Below, in pieces: positions 41,682 to 51,200 of a stretch of DNA of 64,000 nt (positions within the stretch are counted from its first letter, which is position 1; each line of letters begins with the position of its first letter). Below the pieces are notes generated by a model. The model searched no databases. It was given only the letters and a program-made list of their open reading frames with translations, and was not told where the DNA came from. The DNA lies in contig NZ_VTXE01000018.1 of the NCBI RefSeq assembly GCF_013114595.1, positions 35,079 through 99,078 on the forward strand. The letters run 5' to 3'. Position numbers and translations under genes: made by a program. Origin of the DNA: Vibrio sp. 99-8-1. Lineage in GTDB: Bacteria; Pseudomonadota; Gammaproteobacteria; Enterobacterales; Vibrionaceae.

Positions 41682-42287
41682 ATGAGCATCATATCCAGCA
41701 TGCAATCTGGAGTGAAAGGTGTTGCTACGTCACCTCAAACTCAAAATGCACAAGTAAATAATGCCATTCCCACTCAAACCACGCCGTCACAAAGCCCCCC
41801 TAAAACGCTGAATGTTGCCGATGAGGTTGCGACAATTACAGGAAAGAACTCATTGGCAATGCGTAGCGCTCAGGCGAATGGTCTACGTAGTGCAGCAAGT
41901 AGAGGCCTGCAAAACTCCACGATTGGCTCTGAAGCGGCTCAACGTGCAATGGTGGATGCGGCATTGCCAATGGCACAGCAAAATGTACAACAGAGGCAAC
42001 AAACGACCTTACAAGATGATCAACAACGCCATCAGCAGAAAATGCAAGAAGACAGTGTTCGAGCTAATACGGTCGGAGAGTACCTCAAGTTGGTGGGTAA
42101 CATGAGTACAGGGTTTATGGATGCCTACAAAGATATACAGGCATCTGAGATTCCAGCAGACCAAAAGAAAAATGCCATAACGGATTTGGTCAAAAAACGC
42201 GATGAACAATTAAGCAGTATTAAAGATATGTTCAGCAATCTAAACACCACCAAGCAAGATTGGACAAGCTTTCCCGATTTGATCTAA
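41682..42287 (+). CDS. Hypothetical internal virion-type protein, 201 residues
   Basis: Ser/Gln/Ala-rich N-terminus, then AANGLRSAASRGLQNSTIGSEAAQRAMVDAALPMAQQNVQQRQ and a helical C-terminus. The short-residue, Ala-rich, helical character and the place before the giant protein suggest an ejected internal virion protein. No family name assigned. Confidence 0.55.
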   Translation: MSIISSMQSGVKGVATSPQTQNAQVNNAIPTQTTPSQSPPKTLNVADEVATITGKNSLAMRSAQANGLRSAASRGLQNSTIGSEAAQRAMVDAALPMAQQNVQQRQQTTLQDDQQRHQQKMQEDSVRANTVGEYLKLVGNMSTGFMDAYKDIQASEIPADQKKNAITDLVKKRDEQLSSIKDMFSNLNTTKQDWTSFPDLI

Positions 42288-42297
42288 TGAGGCAACT

Positions 42298-42624
42298 ATG
42301 AGTTTTACAAGCATGTTTAACGGAACAATGGATTGGTTTAAGAGTAACCCTGAAACCAGCAAGTTATTTGGTGGGGTTGCTGTTGGTGTCGGCAGTTATA
42401 TGGCTCAATCTGCATTGCAGGATAGAAAGTACTCGCAAGATGTGGACCTAGAAAAATTGAGACAGAAAAACCGCTTAGAATTTTCGGATCATCAGCAAAA
42501 TGTCAAAGATAAACGTACCGGATGGGCCACTGACATTGATACTCGCTTTGATGCCAATATCGGTGGTGAAAAAGGCGCATTAACTGGTGGTGGGTTGCTC
42601 GCTAGATTAAAAACAAGGGGGTAG
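42298..42624 (+). CDS. Hypothetical virion protein, 108 residues
   Basis: Has one weakly hydrophobic Gly-rich segment (GGVAVGVGSYMAQSAL) and a polar C-terminus with DTRFDANIGGEKGALTGGGLLARL. It overlaps nothing but is 10 bp from the previous gene and 1 bp from the next. Probably an internal virion component. Confidence 0.5.
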   Translation: MSFTSMFNGTMDWFKSNPETSKLFGGVAVGVGSYMAQSALQDRKYSQDVDLEKLRQKNRLEFSDHQQNVKDKRTGWATDIDTRFDANIGGEKGALTGGGLLARLKTRG

Positions 42625-42625
42625 C

Positions 42626-43648
42626 ATGAGCTATGGACCGATAGGTGGCGCAAGTTCTTACGGTATGTCACGTGAGAGTTTTGACAATTCAATTGGTAAA
42701 AAACGACACGAGAGTCGTAGTGAAAGTGATCGCAACCGCAGAGAAAGTAATTACGTATCAAGACAAGAAACAAAAAGACGCCGAGAGGCTGAGAAGCGAG
42801 CGCGAGAAGCAAAGGAAAAAGCCGAACGTAAAGAGCGGGCAAAAGCCAGAAAATTAGCTCAAGAAGAGGACGATGCAAAAAAGGCGTTGGATAAACAGTC
42901 CGCTGAGAATGAAACAACTCTGGCCAGTGGCGGCGTGTTGGACAAAATGAAGCATCGCGACTTTAGCAACTATGGGTCTATTCATTTTAGGCCACCTACT
43001 AAAGAAGAAGCCAAACTTGGCTATACCCCTAATGATGCATTCTCCGCAAGACCAAGTTACCAAAAAGGCGAACAGGATATCGCTAATTATGCAAAAGAAG
43101 CCATTGATGAGAAACACACTGATATTGCAGCCGATGCAGTAGGAAGCATGATCAGTGCCGCATCGGGTGTGCCCTTTGGAGGCGCTGTAGCGAAGAAGGG
43201 TGTCGAAGTCGTTAGAGAATGGACTTCTGATGATACTGACTGGGAAAAACAGCTTAAAAGTAATATGAAGAGCAAAATGGAAGGCGATGGTTTGATTTCA
43301 ACTGGTAAAACAGTTGCTGGAGCAGGCGCAGCCTACTCTGCCGCGAGAGGAAGCGCTGGTGCGGCATCTATTTCAAATGCGCTTAATACGCCTACAGTTG
43401 GGATTGGCCTTGGTATGGTAGACGATGTGGTTGGTTTGGAAAGCTATAAGAACCAGAACCGTGATTATTTGGCGAGTAAAGGGGTTGATATCACATCTGT
43501 ACCGAGAGAGCCATCTTCTGGCGATAGTGGGAGACGTTCGTCGGGTATTTTGCCTGCTATGAAAATGCCTAATCTCAATCCTTCTCAAATACCCTCAAAG
43601 CCACAATTTGCGTGGATATCAGATATTGATACCAGTTGGAGTTTATAA
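42626..43648 (+). CDS. Hypothetical virion protein with basic coiled coil
   Basis: 340 residues. Residues 25-95 are a very basic Arg/Lys/Glu helix (KRRREAEKRAREAKEKAERKERAKARKLAQEEDD), and residues about 165-260 are Gly/Ala-rich (AVGSMISAASGVPFGGAVAKKG; AGAGAAYSAARGSAGAASI). This looks like an internal protein that binds DNA or membrane during ejection. No family assigned. Confidence 0.55.
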   Translation: MSYGPIGGASSYGMSRESFDNSIGKKRHESRSESDRNRRESNYVSRQETKRRREAEKRAREAKEKAERKERAKARKLAQEEDDAKKALDKQSAENETTLASGGVLDKMKHRDFSNYGSIHFRPPTKEEAKLGYTPNDAFSARPSYQKGEQDIANYAKEAIDEKHTDIAADAVGSMISAASGVPFGGAVAKKGVEVVREWTSDDTDWEKQLKSNMKSKMEGDGLISTGKTVAGAGAAYSAARGSAGAASISNALNTPTVGIGLGMVDDVVGLESYKNQNRDYLASKGVDITSVPREPSSGDSGRRSSGILPAMKMPNLNPSQIPSKPQFAWISDIDTSWSL

Positions 43649-44092
43649 ATGATCAACCAAATGAAACAACAAGGCCAGCAACAAATGCAGCAGCAATTTG
43701 ACGGATTGGCTCAGCGAAGTATGCAGCAATCTGGGGCATCACCTGATCCAAAAAATCCAGCACATACCATTGGAACGATGGTGGCGGGGTCGATATTTGC
43801 CACGCTGTCTTCTGCTAAAGAGAATGGTAAGTCTGTTCCTCCTCAAGTTGTGTTGCAAAGCGCAATGAACCTTACTCAACAATTGCTTGAACAGTACGGG
43901 TTAAATGAACAACAGTTGGATCAAGCGATGAGCTCCGTTTTTCTAGTGGCTATGCAGCTCATTTTGGATATGGGCCAAGGTGTATTGTCAGAAGATGAAA
44001 TTAAAGCCTTCCAGATGTTTTTGCAAAAGCTAACTCAGGATATGAAAGGGCAATCTCAACCAATGGCTGAACCTCAAGCGCAGGAAATGTAG
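43649..44092 (+). CDS. Hypothetical virion protein, 147 residues
   Basis: Gln-rich helical N-terminus (NQMKQQGQQQMQQQFDGLAQRSMQ) and a helical body (MNLTQQLLEQYGLNEQQLDQAMSSVFLVAMQLILDMGQGV). Starts at the stop of the previous gene and is 2 nt from the next. Likely a small structural or chaperone protein of the internal core. Confidence 0.5.
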   Translation: MINQMKQQGQQQMQQQFDGLAQRSMQQSGASPDPKNPAHTIGTMVAGSIFATLSSAKENGKSVPPQVVLQSAMNLTQQLLEQYGLNEQQLDQAMSSVFLVAMQLILDMGQGVLSEDEIKAFQMFLQKLTQDMKGQSQPMAEPQAQEM

Positions 44093-44094
44093 TT

Positions 44095-44865
44095 ATGTCT
44101 TTAAGTGGTATTTTAGGTGCTTTAGTCGCAGGTGGTGGCAAAGCCATTAATGAAAATGCAGATGGTGTCATTGATGAACGTAAGCGCCAGGCTGACATCG
44201 ATGAAGCCAATGCGACCTGGCAAACAAGAAGAGAGGAAGTAAAAGCAGATCAAGATGAGCTGTATACAAAGCAGCGAGCTGATCAGATTAGTGATAGAGA
44301 AGATGAGCAAGCATTTAGGTTAGCATTAGCCAAAGAAAATGGTAAGAAAACATCAGGTGCTCAAATGGCAAAACTAGTGAGTGATTTTGATGCGAATGCT
44401 ACTGACATAATTAAGCAAATAGATAAAATCAATTCTAATACTATGTCTACTCATGCAGAGAAATTGGTGATGCTTAAACCTTTGTATGCTCGGTTAGATG
44501 ATTATATGTCTAATAATTCTGAGGTGCTTAAATTGAGTACGCTTGGGGGCGTTTTAACAAATATTCGTAAGCAAGGCTTCGACCTATTTTCCGATCAACT
44601 TAATATAGAAACAACTCCTTCAGAAAAGGTACGTGAGGATACTGAAACGGCTTTCATTTCTCCTAGGCGTCGGAATAATACGCCAATGGGTACCAGTACC
44701 TTGGATGGAAGAGATGATGGACAGGTTACGTCGCTAATGACTCATGAGTACAAGGCTCGAACGCCAGGTATATTGAATCGAATAGCAGAGTCGTTTCGTT
44801 CTCCTGTAGGACAAAGCCAAAAAACGGCAGATTATAGCGGCTTAACAGTGAGACCATTTAACTAG
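44095..44865 (+). CDS. Hypothetical virion protein, 256 residues
   Basis: Begins MSLSGILGALVAGGGKAINENADGVIDERKRQ, a Gly-rich hydrophobic N-terminus followed by a charged helix; the middle is helical and the C-terminus polar. Resembles an internal core protein that could insert into membranes. It ends the run of small virion genes before a 65-codon membrane protein. Confidence 0.5.
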   Translation: MSLSGILGALVAGGGKAINENADGVIDERKRQADIDEANATWQTRREEVKADQDELYTKQRADQISDREDEQAFRLALAKENGKKTSGAQMAKLVSDFDANATDIIKQIDKINSNTMSTHAEKLVMLKPLYARLDDYMSNNSEVLKLSTLGGVLTNIRKQGFDLFSDQLNIETTPSEKVREDTETAFISPRRRNNTPMGTSTLDGRDDGQVTSLMTHEYKARTPGILNRIAESFRSPVGQSQKTADYSGLTVRPFN

Positions 44866-44907
44866 CTTTGCTATACTAATGCTATTACCCATGATGTGAT
44901 AAGTTCT

Positions 44908-45108
44908 ATGTCTTTGCTCTATAAATGGTACCAACAGCCTCTGTATTGGATCAGTCTTATTTTTATCTCTTTTATGCTTTCTAAAGGTGTATTGATTGCG
45001 TTTGCACCAGAATATAGAGCATTAGTGGAGTATACCGGTGGTGGTTGGCCAGCTGTTGTCGAAATGTATGAATCATTAAAACTGGCCATAGTGTTATGGG
45101 GCAATTGA
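44908..45108 (+). CDS. Small membrane protein between virion genes
   Basis: 66 residues from the ATG at 44908. An N-terminal hydrophobic segment (PLYWISLIFISFMLSKGVLIAF) is followed by a short second one (LKLAIVLWGN). A TATACT at 44871-44876 could be its own promoter's -10, and tandem terminators follow at once, so this may be an independently expressed accessory gene. Function unknown. Confidence 0.45.
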   Translation: MSLLYKWYQQPLYWISLIFISFMLSKGVLIAFAPEYRALVEYTGGGWPAVVEMYESLKLAIVLWGN

Positions 45109-45110
45109 CT

Positions 45111-45218
45111 AATCCTGTGACTGGGATTAATTAGCCCAAAGATGCCAAGCTGACTTTTATGAGTCGGCTTTTTTTATACCTAAATTTTATGCCCTGCCTT
45201 AGTGCGGGGCTTTTTTTT
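45111..45218 (+). terminator. Tandem terminator element, copy 3 (before the giant gene)
   Basis: Hairpin 1 is GCTGACT/AGTCGGC (45149-45168) with seven T; hairpin 2 is GCCCTGC/GCGGGGC (45191-45210) with eight T. The upstream box has diverged (AATCCTGTGACTGGG), but GCCCAAAGATG is retained. Confidence 0.8.
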
Positions 45219-45237
45219 GTATGTAAGGAAAACTCAT

Positions 45238-48200
45238 ATGTATCGCAGTCCATTACACGATGTAGAAGTCGGAGTGACTACTGAAGGAAATAATCAAGGG
45301 GTGTTGGGTGATTTTATTGATAGTGTTCAACGTGGATGGTATCAGGGGATCGCGGGTGATGCTGAAACCATTAATCAGTTAACCGGATCGGGTGAAGGTG
45401 TCAGAAATTTTTTGATGGATAGAGCCAATAGCCAAATCAATGAAATGTCGGAAGAGGGCCAGAACTCACTGACTCAGGGAATTTTTAGTCAAGATGAAAA
45501 TGGCAGTTTAACTCTGGGGGAAGGGGCTGGGAATGTTCGTACTTGGGTAAACTACATGGGGCAGGGTGTAGGAACGGTTGCTTCTTTTCTAACGACAGGG
45601 CTTGGTGTCGGTAGTATCGCCAAAGTGGGTGTCAAAACGGGCGTTAAAATGCTTGGTAAGCAGGTGTCAAAAGAAGCCTTAGAAGCCAGTGCAAAAAGAA
45701 AGGCGGCAGAGCTTGGGTTTAAAGGTCGAGCAAAGAATGCGGTTGCCAATGCAGGTATTAGTGTTGCGATGGGCAACGGCATGGTGGCTAACGGAGAGCG
45801 TGAGAAATACCAAAACCTTGATTGGAACACATTGAAAGACTCTCCGGCCTTTAGTGAGCTCTATTGGAACATGCGTGATGATCCAGAAAATGAGCATATA
45901 ACAGACGTCGAATTGGGTGAAAAGGCTCGGTTCATGTTGGCTGAAAAAGCGGCAGAAAATGCATTCTTTAGTCCAAAATTAACAACAGCGAATGCGCTAA
46001 GCGGAATAACTGGTGCATTAGGTGGCCGAGGTTTTGGTATTACTGGCAATGTATTGGAACCTGGTAAAACACTAAAGTCTGGATTATTAAAAGGCTTCTT
46101 AACCGAAGGTGCTCAAGAAGCTGGTCAAGGTGGCATGGAGCAGTTTGTTTCCAATGAAAACTATAAAAATCTTATCAATCAAAATCATGACCTTTGGGAT
46201 GGAGTAACAGCAAGTGCTGCAAATGAAGCCATTATTGGTGGTGTATTAGGAGCCGCCAGTGGTGGTGTAGAAGGGTATCGACACAAACCTATTGAAGCGT
46301 TACCTCAATCAACTGCAGAGCAATTTCAGCCGCAGGAGCAAACAAAACCGACCCCTTCAGCTGAAGAAAGAGCTGTTGAACAACCAATCACTGGAAATAG
46401 CCCTGTAGATACAGAGCTTAATCACCTCGATGATACCAAGGCCAGCTTTGCACAAGCATTGGCAGAGCAAGATGCCGTTGCTTTAAATAATCATCAAGAA
46501 AAAATCACAACAGACCTTTTGGCTGAAGCTGCAAAAAGACAAAGTGAACAGATATTGGTAGAGCCTACCCAGTCTGTTGAACAGACGGGCAATACGGATA
46601 GTACTGCAGAACCAAAGAGTAAACGACTAACGTCAACTCGTAGCGAATTAGTCAATAAAGGTGTACTGCCAGAGAGGAATCAAGACCAGGAGATTATTGA
46701 GTACGCCAGGGCGTTCAATCCGCAACGCGCAAAAGAAATTGAGACCATGCTGATGGATACAACGGTTTCAGAAGAAGATGCAATGCAGTTGGAGGGCGAA
46801 TATATCGCTTTAGCAGAGCAGGCTAGGTCACTGTCCATTGACCCACTTCAAACCGCCATTACAGATACTCAACTGCGAAATAAAAAAAGCATGGCTGCTC
46901 GAGATAACCCTGCGCGAAAACAGGCTCGTTCAGTAGAGCGCTATGGCTTAAGTCATGCCAACGGTGCAGCCAAGAAACGAAAGCAAATACGAGAACAAGT
47001 TATTGCGAGACTGCTTCCTGAAGATCAGGGTAATAAAGTATTAATAGATCGCTTGGTAGAAAATGAATATCGTCGGTTAATGGACGATGGAGCTTTGCCA
47101 AAGAAGGATAAATATCAAGCGGAGCCTTATGATGATAAAGGCAGAGAGTTTAATAAAGCAGACTCTGACCAAGCTTTATCGGTGAAAGAACAAGAAGCTA
47201 AAAACGCAGCACTACTAGCTAAAGCGCAAGCAGAGCGTAATGCCCGGGAGCCAGAGCCGCAGGCAAATCCAAATTGGATAGATGAAGTTGAGGGAAAGCC
47301 GGTAACGAAAAGTTTTGCCTATGATAAAGCACATCAACAAGCTGAAATACGTGATGAAAAAGTGCAAGGGATCCAGAATCGAATAGATACTCCTGTATCG
47401 GGCTATTCCAACCGACCTAATTCAATGAAGTTACGTGAAGAAGGTATAAAACCAATCAAAGACTTTTCAGGAATTACTGCAAAAACGAAAGGAATGTCTA
47501 AACGTTTAAGACGCAAAATACAGAGAGCAAAAGGTTTTGATACTGATGCTGTGCTTAGTGAGTTTCAAAACAGTGAGAAACGTCTTCAGGCTTATGAGAA
47601 ACAAGTAAAGCAGCAAGCTCAAAGAGAAGCACATAACCCAGATAACATTCAAAGACGGCAGTCAGCTGAGAAATTATTTGAAGACTATATGCAATCTGCC
47701 GAATCGAAACAATTTATTGAGAATGAAATTACGCAGACCATTAAGGCTGTAAATGAGCAGCTTGAAGCGTCTGCCGATACCGTTCTTGAGATAGATGAAA
47801 AAACAGTCTCTTTGCCAGAAGTGAAAAAAAGCTTTGAGCATAGTATTCGTAATCTAGCAAACAAGTTTTCAACAAAAACCGCTTCACTTGATGAGCAGAT
47901 AAAACAGAAAAAATTGAGCAGTGAGCAGACGAAGAAGCAAGCTGAGAATGAAAATGATCAATCATTTCCAGATAAGAAAGCTCCTGGAACAAAGATAGAA
48001 GACTTTGGTGAGGAGTTAGCCGGTGCGCGTAAACACAACTGGGGGAAATTTGGCGATGTTATTCATGAGCAGATTGAGGCTCATGAACTAAAAGGAAAGT
48101 CATTATCAGAGTTGGTGCCTAAACCTAATTATGAAAAACTGCATGAGCAAGGTGTATCAAAATCTAGCTTAGTGTTGATGAGTCTTATTAGAGGAAGTAT

Positions 48201-51200
48201 CCCAGCAAAGGGTCGATATGGCATACGGTTACAAAAATGGGTACAGGCGGTTCAACATGCCAGAGTCGTGTTTAAAACTGTACTGGATAACCCAGAGAGC
48301 GATATAGATCTATCGACTATGGCCACACCTACAGGAAAGATGCTGGTTGATCTTGCTGAAGAGATGACATTTAAGGAAATAGATGCTCTGCCTCACTTCT
48401 CATTGGGTAAAAGTCCCTTTAATAACAACTATATATTTAGTTTTAAGAAGCAGTATCGAAACAAGCTAGAAGTAAGCTCTGAAAAAGAGTTTAAAGAAAA
48501 GGCTTTGGCGTTCATTCGAGAAAATGTACCAACAGAAAAAGAAAAACAAACCAAATCAAAATCTAAAGCCAATCTGGGTATTTACACCAATCGATACGAT
48601 CGCAGTAAAGTGATCATAGGTGCCAAAGTAGGAAGTCGAGTTGTCGATATTCAAACGGGTTTTAGTCGTTACTCAGAAGCTGCAGATTTTTTAAAAGAAA
48701 ACCTATCGATGCTTGAAGGTAAAGTTGTTGCGGTACGTAAAGAGCTGAGTCGAGAACTGAGAACAGATAAAAACCGAATTCGCCAGGGAGAGAATGGACG
48801 AACCGTTGATGTTACACCAGAAATGTTTGCCAACAAGTTTCAGTTTAGGGGCGTCCAATTTGGTAACTGGGTGGAAGGTAAGCGCAGACAAAAAGATCTG
48901 AATGATGCGTATGATTCGCTGGTGGATTTAGCCAAATTGATAGGGGTTCCCACTCAGGCACTATCGCTAAATGGTGAACTAGGGCTTGCATTTGGGGCGA
49001 GAGGAATAGGTGGCAGAAACCCTGCTGCAGCGCACTATGAACCTAAGCAGGTTGTTATTAACCTAACCAAGAAAAGTGGCATGGGGTCACTAGCTCATGA
49101 ATGGTTTCATGCATTGGATAACTATTTTGGTAAGCAAAATGGTCATTATAGTGATTGGATAACGGAGAATCCCAGAGTTGAACAGGTACAAATCCGTGAA
49201 GAGATAGCGCAAGCTTTTCTCGATTTGAGAAAAGCAGTTGATGCAACCAAAGTGGATGAGCGATCTTCTGAGCGGGACAAATTTCGCAGTCAGCCATACT
49301 GGGATACGACTATTGAAAAACTGGCGCGTTCATTTGAGGCGTGGGTAATAGAGCAAAATAGTATCAATGGCATTACTAATGACTATCTGGCAAATGTTAT
49401 TCCTGAAGATAAAGCCGATCTTGAAACCTATCCTTACCCAACTAAAGAAGAGTTGGATAATGGACTCTCGTATGCGTTTTCTAACTTATTTGAAAAGATG
49501 TACAGCAGCATCGATGAAGAAACGGGTCGACATGTTCTTTATTCTTTAGAGTCGCTATCAGAGAAAACGCCTGGTAAGGGTATGGGGAAAAAACAAGCTG
49601 AGCTCTTTGTTAATGGCTGGAAGAAACGTCATAACCTCAATGAAGTACCAATCAATGTATTTGCGACACAAAGAGATGCAGAGGCATTTCTTGGCTTCAA
49701 ACATGATGACCAAATAAATGCGTTTTATGGAGACGCAGAGGTGTATTTGGTGGCAGAAAACCTCAAAGATACTCAAGATCTAAAACGTAAATTAAGACAT
49801 GAAGTACTAACACATTACAAGTTAGATCAACTGATGTCGGACGACGAGTCTTATGAGCTGCTTAATTTAGTTCACCAGACGAAAAACAGTAAACATCTTC
49901 AAGGGATCTGGGAGCATGTTGAAAAGGTATACGGTGATGAATCTGACTATATCAAGGCAGAAGAAGCAATAGCTTATGCTAATGAACACATCTCTGATTC
50001 GAGAGTAAAAGCATGGTTAGATAAAGCGATTGCCATCATAGCTAGAGTGTTGCGGCGTATTGGGCTAATGAGTCAGCAAGATATAACCCAAGCCGAACTA
50101 AACAATATTGCCCGAACCATTGCCAATAAGAGTGCCGGTGAGCCTGTCTATATTCCGATAAATGTTGAGGTAAGTTATTCAGGCGGCTCTGACGGCGAAC
50201 AGTTTATACAGGGCTTGCTTCCTGCCTACTCTCGTGAAGTGAATAACCAGTACTTTGGGCGAGGAGATTTCAAGGCTGATTTGTACCGGTATATCAACAA
50301 TAAGATGAGCCGACCTAAACCTTTGAAGGTGATGGATACGCCCGATGTTCTAAAGGCGATAGGTGTAGATAGCAGCGATATTGTCATTTCCAAAGATAAG
50401 ATTCTAAAGGTGACTAATGGTGTAAAGCATGATGTCCCTTTAAGTGTTATTGAGCAGCTTCCAGAGTTAATCAATGATCCAGTTGCTGTATTTGACCCAG
50501 ACCCGGCAACAAACAAAGCTCAGTATGATAATGGAGATAAGAATATCTTGGTGGAAGCTTTTGAAGGAAACGATCGAATCATGATTGCTCTTCAAGTTAA
50601 CACTAAAGAAGAACGTGCATTATCTGTTCATTCAATAAAAAGTGTGTATGGAAAATCAGACAGAAAATACCAAAGGTGGATAGATAAGGGACTAGCTAGA
50701 TATTTGAAAAGTAAAAACCCCGATTGGTTACGGCTGCGAGGGCTCCAATTGCCCAAGGGCGGTAATCAAGGCTTGTGGACCAAAGGTAATACGCCTAAGG
50801 GAGACAAACCCAATCGAGGTTCTATTGAAAATATACTGACTCAGGAAGATATTGTCAAAGACGATACGCCAGGGACTACGAACTCAGAAGTTAAATATTC
50901 AAAAGATAAATTGCCTTCTGCTGACCAGTTGTTAGCAGCAAAGCAGGGCAGTTTGATGAAGAAAATTAAAGAAGCATTAATGAGTGTGCCGGTTATTGGT
51001 CAGCCAATTGATGCAGTCGCTCGAAACAAATACGCCTTATTAACTCTTCGACAGATAGGAGAAGTCGCAGGCTATATTCATAAACCACTTGGCACAATGA
51101 TTGATGAATATCAAAAAGAAATTAATTCCATGATAGTGACGCAAAATACGCTGGCCGAAGAAGCGGCTACGGTATCTGAAGAGCTTTCTAATTGGGCAAA

